Below are positions 11,860 to 23,375 of a stretch of 64,000 nucleotides of DNA, one piece after another (the first letter of the stretch is position 1; each line of letters begins with the position of its first letter). Source of the DNA: Owenia fusiformis. Its lineage: Eukaryota > Annelida > Polychaeta > Sabellida > Oweniidae. The stretch lies in assembly GCA_903813345.2 (NCBI GenBank), contig CAIIXF020000001.1, forward strand, positions 40,953,366-41,017,365. Reading direction: 5' to 3'. A program made the translations under genes and the position numbers. The notes under the pieces were generated by a model, which saw only the letters and a program-made list of their open reading frames with translations, had not been told where the DNA came from and searched no databases.

Positions 11860-12671
11860 TTTATAAGTGAATATGCAGTATTACATTATTATCAAGAAAT
11901 TCTTGGAAGGACGGGGTTGCAATCACAATTACAGGTTTAATATTTGCAAGGCATACATTTTAGGTCTTCCAACATCATGAAAAACTGCTCCCTTTCCACT
12001 GATTTGCCAATACACCAGGATTGTGTGAGATATGAAATGGGATGGGGAATTTTCAAAATAAAAATTGGGTTGTTAAATTCCCTACACAGAGACCAACCTA
12101 GTGAGTCAATTTTCCCAATCTGGGAACAATAATAGCTTGTTAACTAAATCGAATTCAAAAGTCCTTTTTCCCAGGATGAAATACAATGTCAAAATTTCAA
12201 CAATACAGTGTGTCAAATTCCCATTCCTCTCCACAGGGGGGTCTCATGCAAACTTTCTATTGGTGCACATTAAAAAGTGAACAAAAAATATGAATATGCC
12301 ATTACTTAAATGTGCCAATTTTGTATGTTACATGTTCTGTTCATTGATATTTCTGGCTACTCTTGGAGTGGTTGTTTTCTATACTTTGTTTATTGTACCT
12401 TGTGTTCATACATGAGAAACAGAAAAATGTAATAATCAAAAACAGATTTTGAAGTACAGATTTCTATTGAAATCCATATTTTCTATCTTTATATACCTCA
12501 ATATTGTAATTATACTGGCAGATTTTGGATATAGGGTTTAATTCCCTCAGTATCATTGCGTTGAAGGATTAACCATGAAGTAAGCTCGCCAGTAATATAT
12601 ATGATGCACTGATATGAAACGCTTATACATGATATATCTTGCAAGATGCTCAAATATTGATAAACAAGTTT
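11860..12671. other. NRAMP 3' UTR / flank, no gene seen
   Basis: Follows the NRAMP stop codon. AT-rich and without a supported ORF. An AATAAA lies at about 12057. The length of the 3' UTR cannot be fixed from sequence. Confidence 0.6.
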
Positions 12672-13078
12672 TGTAAAAAGAAGTTATTCACCAAGAAGTT
12701 ATTCACCAAGAGGGATTTGATATAGGAAATATCACAAGGATTATATCAATATTTTATATTTCCTGAGGGAACGCAGTGACAGAGGGAAATATTGATATCA
12801 TTGGAGGGATATTGCTCATATCACCCCCACAGGTGAATAACAACCTTATACCATGGTCAAGAGCAATATCTACCTAAAATCCTCTGTTGAATGTGAAAAA
12901 ATGAAAATTTTAGTTTTTGAAAAAATGAAAATAAAAGTAAACATATTTGAAAAAATGTAAAATTTTGATAATTTTGGTATCCTTATCATCCATCTAATCC
13001 CAATATCATCCCTATCCCAAACGTGTGATTTATCACTTGCTATTATATACCTGATACTGCTCCTTACCATGGTATAAT
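12672..13078. repeat. Two adjacent inverted-repeat elements
   Basis: At 12679-12843, AGTTATTCACC (twice) faces GGTGAATAAC, with GGGATTTGATAT and further self-complementary blocks between. Directly after, TTATACCATGGT (about 12846) faces ACCATGGTATAA (about 13066), forming a TIR element of about 235 bp with an AT-rich core. Target duplications are not evident. Confidence 0.6.
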
Positions 13079-15299
13079 GTATTTATTATATATTTTTTGT
13101 AATGAATATATAAGAGATTTTGTATATGGAGGACTGCGAGAGACTATTTCTCAAATTAGACTATGGTTCTCTTACCCAATTCAAATGTGTTTTTGTATGT
13201 CAATTGTGTATCCATCCATTTTCTTGAAAGCATAATAAATGATGATGATGATTGGAATTTTTTATTATGTTCTCCTTGCAGATTAATGAAATATGTGGAA
13301 TTCGAGCCAAAACAGGAACACTGTTTTTACAGTAATTAAACAACCTGACACATTTTACTGGTACATGTATATTCACTTTTATTTTTCACAATTGAAATAA
13401 TAACATACATATTTCATAGTTTTTATCACAAAATCTTAAGATTCATCATGTAATCTAGTGTTACGATTAATTTCTAGATAATGTTACATTTAATTTACTT
13501 TTTGATATAATTGTACATGCACTATGCTTGCTCTCCTTTATAATACAGGGGAGGTAAATTATGGGCAAGAAAAACAGCTTCTCAAGTGGCAACTGACACA
13601 CTGTAAAATTTTACCTGAGAGATGACATTATAAAATAAATAAATTAAAAAATTTAAATAAACATCAAATTAGATTTAACATGTTAAGGTCATCACGGAAT
13701 TCAAAAGCATGTGTTAAAAGCCCAAAGATTTACTGATTTTGCAAGATATAAATTATTCAAATTTTTCAGCTGTAATGGCAAAATCCACAAACTCAATCCA
13801 GTAGTTTAAGATGGAAAATATTGAACAACAGATAAAACAGTTTACAGCTGAAAGTTAAGTTGGAATTCTTCCTGTTTCAAAGAAAACCTACTACGCATCA
13901 TATTTCATTGTGCATAACACATTTTATTAAGTTAAAAGTACATTTAGTTTTGTGAAGGTGACCAACCTGTAAGCAAGGAATCAAACAATGAAATCACGAA
14001 AGTCCATTTAGATGGCAAGTGATCATGTATTTTTACAAGGATATTACGAACATCTGTTTTTTTATATTCATTTTATTTGTAAAGCCCCCTCCTTCACCAA
14101 CTTCAGTTTTCATCAAAATACAGTTTAAACTGTCTTCCTTCTGAAACAAAATATACTTTTCTGATTTTTCCCCAAAAACTTGACCATTGAAGCAATTTTA
14201 GGAGCAGATGTTCTATCACTATGATGCTTTTGGAAAACTGGTTTTAATTTCCCCGACTGTAAGAACCCTACAGACTACTCATTCCCAAAGCTTATTATAG
14301 TCCTAAATTATAACATGTAACAATTATCTGCAAATATATTTGAAGAAATATATAATAATTGATAGTTACACCAAGCCAATAATAAATCCATCAGTTGTAT
14401 ATCACACATGGCATGATAAATGTGAAACTCTGATTTTTAACTACAAACAAACTACTATATCACTTATACTTTATATTCTTATACTTATATTCTACAATTT
14501 CCCTAAGAGTATGTATTATTGAACTATTAAACCATTCATTATTGAACTAAATCAATGTATTTGAGTTGTGATTTACTATTTACATCTGGTGATTTGACAA
14601 GTGATCATGTCATGTCAATCCAAAACATACCAATTTGTAATATTTGTTTCTCTGGTTAAAAACTGTACATTCAACACCCTAATAAAAATCTTAATCATAA
14701 AATATTTAAAAAATATTGAAGCAAACCACCTACTCTAGAATAAATATTACATTTTGTCACTGTGCAAATCAACCTAATATACCAACCTTTGTTTAAAGGC
14801 AGAATCAGATATACATAAGAGGTGACAAAATTGCAAGTAACATGTACAGTTAACCTTTCAATATACTCCTTACAATATCAAATACAATATCTCCCAAAAG
14901 TTCTGGGATATGTTATAAATTGGTGAAGTTATTAAGAATTCAAAGTGCAAAAATGGGGGTGGAGGATGTGTAAATTCTCCCAAATAATAATAAAATAAAA
15001 AAGTTTTCCTGAAATGAAGCATGCACTTTAGGGATTTTTAGAAAATAGACATGACAAGGAATGATATTATGAGCCAATAATATTCTCAAATAGAAACAAC
15101 TTTTTGTTAAGGCTGCTCACTAGATCTGATTCCCCCTTTAAATTGACATTACACAAATAATATATGTTATGACATACTGGCAGCACATCAAATCTTTGAG
15201 ATTATCAAGCACTGGTTTGATAATCTATGAGACTACAACCTGGTTTGCAGTTGTATTACCCTAAAATAATTCAACCCTTCCATGATAAACTCACTTTAG
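13079..15299. other. Intergenic region between convergent genes
   Basis: AT-rich, with no supported gene. AATAAA occurs on + near 13230 and on - (TTTATT on +) near 14060, both candidates for the poly(A) signals of the converging NRAMP and ZNF-A genes. A short candidate terminal exon of ZNF-A (15300-15334, -) borders it. Confidence 0.6.
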
Positions 15300-15334
15300 C
15301 TAAATCTCTATCCTATTCACCCTCGATGGTTTAT
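15300..15334 (-). CDS. Possible alternative terminal exon of ZNF-A
   Basis: On the minus strand a good acceptor (TTTCACTTCACAG) precedes a 35-base segment. Joined in phase 1 to a donor near 15480, it would encode DKPSRVNRIEI and a stop. This competes with the read-through stop at 15449. RNA evidence is needed to choose. Confidence 0.35.
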
Positions 15335-15448
15335 CTGTGAAGTGAAATATCATCAGGTAGACGACATTTGGACACCATTCCTACCCTTAGCCATTTTTTA
15401 ACAGAATGTCATCACTTGTTTTTCTATATGACAATCCTGATGCCAAAA

Positions 15449-18400
15449 CTAAATGTTAAGATATTTCTTACCCTTACCGGGATGTTGGTGGTGGGGATGA
15501 ATAGGGGGATGGTAGGTCTGTGTATTTGTGTAACGAGGTTCATATACAGGTTGATTAGCAGGGCCAGAATAACCATACCCTGACTCGTAGTACACGTCTG
15601 TACTGCGGGGGATAGGCATAGGTTGAGGGGGTGGGGGGTCAGGGGTACGGGTAATTTGCGTAGGAGGCTCAGGCATTCGTGCCATTTGTGGTTGATTTAT
15701 AGTCTGCTGAGGGATGGGATTCATGTGATGATTATTTTTATTACCACCACCCACCTTCTCGTAATATACATCTTGGTTACGTGCATTTTGTGGACCTTGA
15801 TTATTTTTGACATTATTTTCTACACAACGCTTGTGATGTGCCACAGCATATGTTTTAGCCGTGAAACCTTTCCCGCAAAGACCACACTTAAATGGCCGCT
15901 CCCCAGTGTGACTACGCATATGGACAACAAGCAGTCGAGGAGCATAGAAGAACTCCCCACACTCCTTACATTTATGTGGCCTCATTTTCAAATGAACTCG
16001 ATCATTATGTGCCTTAAAGGCTTTCTTTGATGACAACTGCTTGTTACATTCCCTGCAAAAGTTTTCTTCTCTCGCTTCCTCATGAGTCTTTTTATGATTG
16101 TACATTGCTGTTTTGGTTTTACAACTCACACCACATATATCACATAATGACTCTTCATGTTCATTCCGCACATGTTCATTCACCTCCAATCTGGTTTTGG
16201 CTGCATAATTGCATGTTGAACAGATGTACACATACATAGTCCCTGTGAATGTTTTTAAAGCATCCAAGTCTTGGCATTTCACATTATGATGGCTCCATAA
16301 ATGTGGACGCAGAGACTGTAAGCTATCAAAGTAGGCATCGCTACATTGTGTACACTTTATCTTCGATTTGAAACGATGGTGAATTCGATCATGTTCTCCT
16401 TTACTACCAGCATCAAAAGTCATCCCGCAACATGTTATCTTAAACTCACTTCCTTTCTTTTTCGGTTTGTACTCAGTGAATTCATCGTCATGTTCCTCCT
16501 CATCATCATCCTCCATTGCAGAGTCGTCATCTTCATCATAGTTATCATCATAATCAGAGGGGGGTTTAGTGTCCAACAAGCCTTTAATTGCATTTCCAAG
16601 CTCTGGATCCGAGTACAGTTCCTGGGTGATTTCCTCCAAGGAAGCATTTCCCTTACTTAAAGCCTTAGTGCTTATGTCAGCAAGATTCTTTAAGGTATCA
16701 GCTGGGGACTTATCAGTTGCACTTTTAGGTACAAAGAATATAGTTGGTTTCAGCTTTTGATTCGGAGCTAAACTTTTGGCAATTGGAGTAATGGCTTTAG
16801 ATGTTACTGTGGGTACAATCAAATTACTGCTTGGTTTCCTCTTTTTTTGTTTTCGAACGTTTCGTTGATTTTTCTTCCTCAGATATTTCATACGTTTTGC
16901 TGTGAATGATGCCCAGAATGTTCTCTCATCAAACTTAGAGTCCTTCATTAATTTTTCCTTAGCTGCCCCAAATATTTCTGTATGGGAGTCTATTATGTGT
17001 TCCTTGATCTTCTCTACTGAAGTACTAACACTGCCAGGTGCAGACAGGGGACATAAAGTGCATTGGAAGCATGGTCTAATGTACTTCTCAATTTCTGAAA
17101 AAAATCAGATGACAACGAGGTTATTATATAGCCTACAAAATTTTTATTATTGTATATCAAATATTTTATGAATTAGAATAAAAATTTTAGGACTTATGGG
17201 ACAACCCCCGTAGGTACAAAATATTTCAGAAACATATAAAATGTGCATCTGAGAGACACCATATCATATATGGTACTTCAAGTGAGTAAATTGTTCAAAT
17301 GAAGCAGATAACATTCCCGATTAAGATACATTTGTTTGATGCTAATAACAATGAACATTTTATTATTTTCAAAAATATCGATACTAGTCTAACGATATAA
17401 CAGTGTACCGTAAACCATAAGATTCAGGTTTGTATTACAATTGCACACAATTTACCTAAGGACAATTTATCCTTCTCCTTAGACTGAAACACAACCAGTT
17501 CTTCCCCTGGCTTTGCCTTCTTCTGTAAATAAAAACAAGTCAAAATTAGACACAATATATGTAATAAGGTGCTTCACCCTGTAAATAGGGCATAACATGT
17601 CACCACTTGCAAATTGTTACAAAATTGTAGTAATTCTTACTGATGCAAACAGACCTATGGAAAAGTTTTCAGGTCAGTTTGAAGAGGTAGGTGTGAAGAG
17701 GTATGAATGATGTGGCAGCAATGAAAAGAAGATTAGAGAGTGTAGCTTTGTATCATCTAGAAATAATTGTGATATCTGATGAAATAAGGAAGTCATTGAA
17801 GATTTAAGATACAGATAGGTTAAAATTATTTATAGAATTTTCCTCTTTAAGGAAGAGCAATTCAGTTTGATGACTGATATTCGCTGGTTCAGTGATATAT
17901 AGTTCTAGATGGCCATAATACTAGTAAGCATGTTATCTAACCTCGGGTACTGTATCCTGGTTCTTAGTGGGACTCTTAGTGGGCCAGAGCTTGTGGGTTA
18001 TTCCTCTTTTTCTCCCTCGTTTCCTTCCTCCACTTCCCACTTCATTTCCAAAGAAGTCAAGTATCTCTCGCTTACTTGGTATTACACAATCGGACAGAGT
18101 TAGAGTTGTGGCATCCTTATTTGGCTGTAAGATTATGATTTTTGAATCCCCCACTGGTTTAGACTGCTCTGGGTTGAGATCATTGATTCCCTTCTGGAAA
18201 AACTTAACCATCTTTGCACGCTTAGGCAGTGTGATATTCGTGAAGGTTATAGTTGTAGGGGCTTTATTAGGTTCTAGAATGATGATCTTTGATGTGTTAT
18301 TATCAAGCAATTGCTTAACTGTTGGAGGCTTTTTGACGCTGGAGTTTTCTGTGGGCTCAGTTTTTACAGAGCCATCTGGTGGAGACACCTGGGCTGCCTG

Positions 18401-19672
18401 GGATCCTGTACTAGAGGGCAATTTTATACCTTGCTTGGCTATAGCTTGGCTAATCTGAAAAATGGCAAGAAGCATGTTTACTTTACAAATCAAAGATTTT
18501 AACAAAATGTATCATCCAAATTAACTTTCAAAATGTCCGTTATTACTGTCATAAAAAATATTTTTAAACAGCTGTATTGGTACTCAGCTCACTACTAAAC
18601 TTCTGGGTGCTTCAAATTAAAACAGTGAACATTTAATAATAACAGATTGGCAAGTAGATATCGCTCAATGTCTGAACTTTAAAAGATAAACATGGCATAT
18701 ATTAGCTTATACTAGGCGATTGGGACCGTAACCACGAGGTTGCGAGTTCGAGACGTGTGTGCTCCTTGCGTTTATTCATTGTAAAAGTTCATACCTGTTT
18801 GCCTAATTCTGTAAGTCCTTTGGGGGGTTTTGGTACATCACTTGGAGTAGCTTTGGTTGGTGATGTCTGGGTAGTCTCCCCACTATTATCCACAGGTTCT
18901 TGCTTAACTATTGGTTTAGATTTCACCTTGGTTGTAAAGGTATGATCCCTGATAATATCCGACACAGATGCTTGAGTGACCATTCTTATATCCACCTTAG
19001 GATCACGAGACTTTGGTAATATAGTGCGAGGCACTACAATAGTGGTGGCAGGATTTGGTAAAGTTTTAATGATCTGATATGTCATATTTGGTGCAGCTTT
19101 TGGTAAGATTAAAGGAACATTTGGTTTAATCGGGAATAATATTGGCATTCCTGGTTTTATGGTTGAATTAGTCATTAATCCAGGTGAGGAAGCCAATGAG
19201 ATTTGATTAGCTGCAGACTTGGTTATGTTTGCTTGAGGAGTAGGCTTTGTTGAGGTTGTAGAGGAACCACTTGATGTGCTTGTTATAGTTGAAGATGAAC
19301 TGAGACTTGCTAATGCAGTAGCAGCATTTGACTCTGCGGTAGGTGTTGACAGTGACGAAGTGGTTTGCTTCATGAGAGCAGCACTGATCTGTAATTGCAA
19401 ATAAAATATAAGAATTAATGTTACTATTCAGTGTGTTCAAAATAAAATATTCAAAGTGACCTACTTTTCAATCTGAAAGGTTTCAACCCAAGTAAAAATT
19501 GAAACTGAACATGCGTTAAATAAATAAATCTTGCGCAAAATACTCAGACATCAAAAAGATAATTCATATCAAAATATAAGATGTTAGTGCAACATTATTG
19601 TCATCAAGGCACAATCCTTACCTGTTTGCCTAGCTCCATTGGCTTGGGGATATTAGCCTCTTGGGCCGCCAT
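15449..19672 (-). CDS. ZNF-A: C2H2 zinc-finger protein with repeated linker motifs
   Basis: Probable nuclear DNA-binding regulator; no named orthologue recognised. Coding exons in transcript order: 19672-19622 (MAAQEANIPKPMELGKQ), 19388-18795, 18454-17942, 17522-17456, 17094-15449. All have AG/GT ends and compatible phases (0,0,0,1), giving about 956 aa. The N-terminal half is low-complexity Ser/Thr/Pro. A Lys/Arg-rich stretch lies at about 475-497 and an Asp/Glu tract at about 588-617. C2H2 fingers are at about 656-678, 700-721, 726-746, 755-776 and 784-804, then a C2HC finger at about 812-832. A degenerate Cys/His module is at about 417-446. The tail is Pro/His-rich. The start at 19672 is the first Met of that exon; the frame stays open about 20 codons upstream, so an earlier coding exon is possible. 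At the 3' end a strong donor (CCCG/GTAAGG at about 15480) could instead splice to 15334-15300, replacing the last nine residues. Confidence 0.85.
18712..18775. repeat. tRNA-like SINE fragment
   Basis: GGTTGCGAGTTCGAGAC resembles a pol III B box (GWTCRANNC), preceded by ACCGTAACCACGA at tRNA-like spacing. No complete cloverleaf or acceptor stem is seen, so this is more likely a tRNA-derived SINE head than a tRNA gene. Intronic in ZNF-A. Confidence 0.45.
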
Positions 19673-19782
19673 GCCTCTAGACCCCGCGGGGATTTTAGGT
19701 AAAGAGGATAAACTGCCTGGAGAACTTGATGCTAAATATGCTTTATAAGATCATCTGGAACAAAGATGGAAATACATGTAGA

Positions 19783-19962
19783 CATGGGCGTAGCGCCCGG
19801 TACGCTTGGTATGCACAGGCGTACCAGATGGTTGCAAATTCGCTCCAAATACAACCAAATTTTCCTAGAACCCAGACCCCCCGAATGCTCGTTTTTGGAT
19901 TCACTCAACTCTTGTTCCTGTGGTCATGGCGTGCTACATAGAAAAATAGCGCTACGCCCATG
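19783..19962. mobile_element. 180-bp MITE (CATGGGCGTAGCGC termini), 5-bp duplication
   Basis: The inverted ends CATGGGCGTAGCGC and GCGCTACGCCCATG are flanked by GTAGA on both sides (19778-19782 and 19963-19967). The interior is G/C-rich with no coding sense. It sits just upstream of the first recognised ZNF-A exon. Confidence 0.8.
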
Positions 19963-20307
19963 GTAGATACAGTCGACAAAAGATACAGATTCTTGTTAGA
20001 TTGGATCGCACATGACTGACATTCTAATTTCAAGTGACATCGGATGAGGGAAGCTCAATTACAAAAATCTATAATTTATAAAACAAATACCAATAATATC
20101 TATCAAACCTAATAATAATCACAATAATATAATCATGAGTTAATACTGTATTTAGAGTATGTAGTGAGGCTAAAGATAATAAAATTAGATTGAAGATCAC
20201 GCCCAATGATCAGAGAAAATGAATGGAGGGGGGAGTAGCCAATTTTTGCAAGAAAATTCAACAAATCTTGAAGATTTATTTTTTCAAGAGAAAGTTTACA
20301 ATTGAAT

Positions 20308-21056
20308 TGCTTTAACAAGTCATTAACATGACAAAATGTCACCATCTAGTTGTTCACAACATTATTAGTTCAATCTTAAGTAAGATTTGAATTTCTAAAA
20401 AAATTGGTCAATTTGACCCTGAGAAGGTCATTGAAGGTGAAATCTCAAATCTAAAATTAGATTTGAACTTCTGAGAACTTGCAGAAAAAGAATTGTCAAG
20501 CAAGTTGAAAACAGACCTTTTTGACCCTGTGAAGGTCATTAAAGATCAAATCTTTTTTGACCTTGAGAAGGTCATTGGAGGTCAAATCTGAACTCCGTCA
20601 GATTTGAACTTTTGAGAACTTTGAGATGATTTTGAAAATAAATTGGTCAATTGAAAAAAGACCTTTTTGACCTTTCTTTGACCTTGAGAAGGTCATTGAA
20701 GCTCAAATCATAAATGTAAAGTCAGATTTGAACTTCGGATAACTTGTAGATGGTTTTGAAAAAGAAATTTGGTCAATTTGAAGCAAGTTTAAAAAAGACC
20801 TTTTTGACCTTTTTTAACTTTGGAAAGGTCATTAAAGATCAAATCTTAAATGTTAAGTTAGATTTTAATTTCTGAAAACTTGTAGATGATTTGGAAAAAA
20901 ATTGAACTCAGTCTAAACAGTATTTGGTAAGTTATTGGAAGTTTTAAGAATTTGTTACAGACGCCAACCGCCGCCTGCCACCCCCCAATCGCCAACCACC
21001 AACCGCCGTCACAAAAAAGGGGACCATAACAATATGTCACCACTTCTTGGTGGTGA
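20308..21056. mobile_element. Family D element with internal TTTGACCTT satellite, nested
   Basis: Starts AAGTCATTAACATGACAAAA then TGTCACCAT, and ends CACCACTTCTTGGTGGTGACAT. The interior is tandem, degenerate repeats of CTTTTTGACC, GAGAAGGTCATTGAAGGT and CAGATTTGAACTTCTGAGAA. The same shell and interior occur at 34010-35463. In the uninterrupted family C copy the flanking sequences adjoin directly. Confidence 0.75.
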
Positions 21057-21668
21057 CATCACATAATGAATAGGGACATGACATGGGGATTGAAACGTTC
21101 AGGATTTTTTTAACCGATAGAGTCACCAACGTGCAAATGTCAATGTTTATGCTATAAATCAAGCAACAATGGTCTACATGAGCTGTAATAAATACTTATA
21201 AGTGATGTTTTTATCACAAAATTAATGTCATAGCTGGTTTTTTAATGAGTTTGCATACGCTAGATAAAAAATAATCAAAAATAATTAAGATTGAACGGAG
21301 GGGGGAGTGAACGCAGGGGAGTATTATGTTTCTAAGGTGGAGAAATTTCTGCGAATTTGTGTATTTGGAAAATGAACTCAGTAGCAATTAACTGAATGTT
21401 ACAACTCTGAAGATTGAAAATTGAAAAATACATTTTGAGTCATTGGAAATAGAGTCATGTTACATCTCTTAACATATGTCTTATCATAACTCCCCCTCCA
21501 TTCAATTTTAATTATTTTCGTTATTCTAAAAATAATTTTGTGATAATAACGTCACTAACAAGTATTTATAACAGGTCGTGTTGACCCCCGTTGCTTGATT
21601 TATACCAAAAACATTGGCATTTGCATGTTTGTGATCCTGTGCCTTTTTTAATAGGTCTTATATATTAA

Positions 21669-22082
21669 GGTCAGGGTGCATGATGGGAAATTTTCTGCAT
21701 TCCTCAATTGAGTCACATGTTATTTTTCAAACAAAAATCACTCCTTCCCTTCATTGTCTATATCTTCCAGTTTTGCACAAAGAGTGCACTTATGTGCCTA
21801 GAAAAGACTTGTGAGAAGAATGTTTTGATAAAGTGTATAAAAAACAAGAAAATTCAGTGAAAAAAATCAGAAACTTTTCAGAAATTTTTTTCACTGAATT
21901 TTCTCATTTTTTATACATTTTACAAAACAAACCTTCTCACAAGGCTTTTCTAGACACAGAAGTGCACTCTTTGTGCAAATTTGGAAGATGTAGACAATGT
22001 GGGGAAGGAGTTATTCATGTTTGAAAAATAACATGTGACTCAATTGAGGAATGCAGAAAATTTCCCAACATGCACCCTGTCC
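21669..22082. mobile_element. ~414-bp palindromic MITE, TTAA target site
   Basis: Near-complete palindrome with ends GGTCAGGGTGCATGATGGGA and the reverse complement of GGACAGGGTGCATGTTGGGA, flanked by TTAA at 21665-21668 and 22083-22086. It interrupts the right arm of the family C element. The corresponding point in the intact copy (about 32320) has no insert. TTAA targets are typical of piggyBac and Kolobok elements. Confidence 0.85.
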
Positions 22083-22759
22083 TTAAAGCCTATCAGTTCA
22101 AAAAGAACCTAGAAGACCCAACATAATTCCCCGTGTCGTGCACACATTGATCTAGCAATTAAATTCAATTGTAAACCCCCGGGTTGTAAACTTTCTCTCC
22201 CAGTTCCAGATTTGTTGAATTTACTAACGAAAATCAGCTACTCCCTCCTCCGTTCATTTCTTCCGATCACCAGGCATGAAGATTTTAAAAGCAGACCCAC
22301 AACTTCAGTATGCAGTTCAAATCAAGATTCTTTCTTCCCCTCAATAACCATACTCACAGCTCATACTGACTGTAAGCAGACCCCTTTTTTATTTCATTCT
22401 CACTCACTCAGTCTGCAAAATATAACAGACCTAAACATAGAAGATCCTATCAACGCTGGCTTTGATAAACGAAAAAAATAAGTAATGATTTATGAACAAA
22501 TCTGAGTGATAAATGTATAAATACATCGAGCCGAATGAGTGTCTATTCATTTTCGATTCAGCTTTTCTTTCAAACACAGGAGGACTCAAGGAGGAAATGG
22601 ACTCCCATCAAAATTCGAGACAAAAATTTACGAACTTTGCATAAAGAATCTGCTATTTGTATGAGTGATGCGTTCACAAACTGATGTCCTGGATATTCCC
22701 TAGGAGCAAATCTTTCATACAGACAATAAACAGTAACTTATTCACCGTTAATTACTTAC

Positions 22760-22850
22760 CAAATGCACTTTGGAGATGTTCAAATTTCCTCCACGACAAT
22801 ATAGCCGTAGCCTCGTTTTCGATAAAAAGTTTCAAATGCTACTTATAGAT
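22760..22850 (-). other. Candidate 5' exon of ZNF-A
   Basis: On the minus strand a strong donor (CATTTG/GTAAGTAATT) ends a CpG-containing stretch at 22760. One frame reads ENEATAILSWRKFEHLQSAF up to the donor, but no start codon is visible. It could be an untranslated first exon of ZNF-A. Evidence is only the splice signal and position. Confidence 0.25.
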
Positions 22851-23060
22851 GTCAGGAGAGTATGTGAACACTCATCAATATCTATATCATTATATCTCCC
22901 AGTCCTAATGGCATTGGACTTGCAGAGATTATAGTCCAACGGGAAAATGTTGTAAACTGAATATAGAAAGAAAGGGGAAAGTGTAGTAAACTGAATATAA
23001 AAAGATATCATATGTACCAAACTGAATATTATACAAATATTTAATTCTTAGATTCTATTG

Positions 23061-23160
23061 AGGTGGATACCTGTGCATCTTTCACAAGTGATATAATATT
23101 CCACTAAGCCTGATGGGCTAGTGGAATATTATCTTGTGAAAGTGTCACATGTATTCACCT
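23061..23160. repeat. 100-bp hairpin MITE
   Basis: AGGTGGATACCTGTGCATCT opens an arm that pairs with the reverse complement ending GTATTCACCT. The inner arms AATATTCCACTA and TAGTGGAATATT flank a loop of about 12 bases. No convincing target duplication. Confidence 0.75.
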
Positions 23161-23215
23161 AAAATAGAAATAAATATTTGTTTTATGCTTAATTAAAGCC
23201 TCCATGGATACCTTT

Positions 23216-23375
23216 AGGCCTGTAGCCAGCTTTTACATGGGGGGGGGGCATCGGTTTTACCAAGGCGGAGCTTTTGTCAAAGGGGAAGCTTTTTGACAGT
23301 TTTGGTTAAAAAATTATGCTCAGAATGGTGAAAAACTGCATGATTTTGAAAGAATTTCTGGCAAGGGGGATTTTA
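23216..23375. repeat. Family B element, degraded copy
   Basis: Begins TAGGCCTGTAGCCAGC, has a long G run, and shares GGTGAAAAACTGCATGATTT with the 4835 copy. The right end is lost. Confidence 0.7.

Larger units (their letters stand above)
20198..22278. mobile_element. Foldback family C, copy 2, interrupted by nested insertions
   Basis: The outer ends CACGCCCAATGATC and GATCACCAGGCATG are flanked by AAGAT on both sides (20193-20197 and 22279-22283). The arms match the intact copy at 31671-32505. Shared strings include AAATCAAGCAACAATGGTCT on the left arm and CAAGTATTTAT, TTGTTGCTT-like stretches on the right. The left arm is broken by a family D element (about 20308-21056) and the right arm by a TTAA-flanked palindrome (21669-22082). 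About 170 bp of spacer separates the arms. Confidence 0.85.

Noticed and set aside
11860-13340. Iron-responsive element in the NRAMP 3' region
   Set aside because: CAGTG occurs near 12208 and 12775, but the bases around it do not form the required stem with a bulged C.
15623-16660. Plus-strand open frames opposite the ZNF-A zinc-finger exon
   Set aside because: They are antisense shadows of the well-supported minus-strand C2H2 exon and show no domain.
18712-18775. A tRNA gene
   Set aside because: Only a B-box-like segment is present; no acceptor stem or full cloverleaf. Called as a SINE fragment instead.
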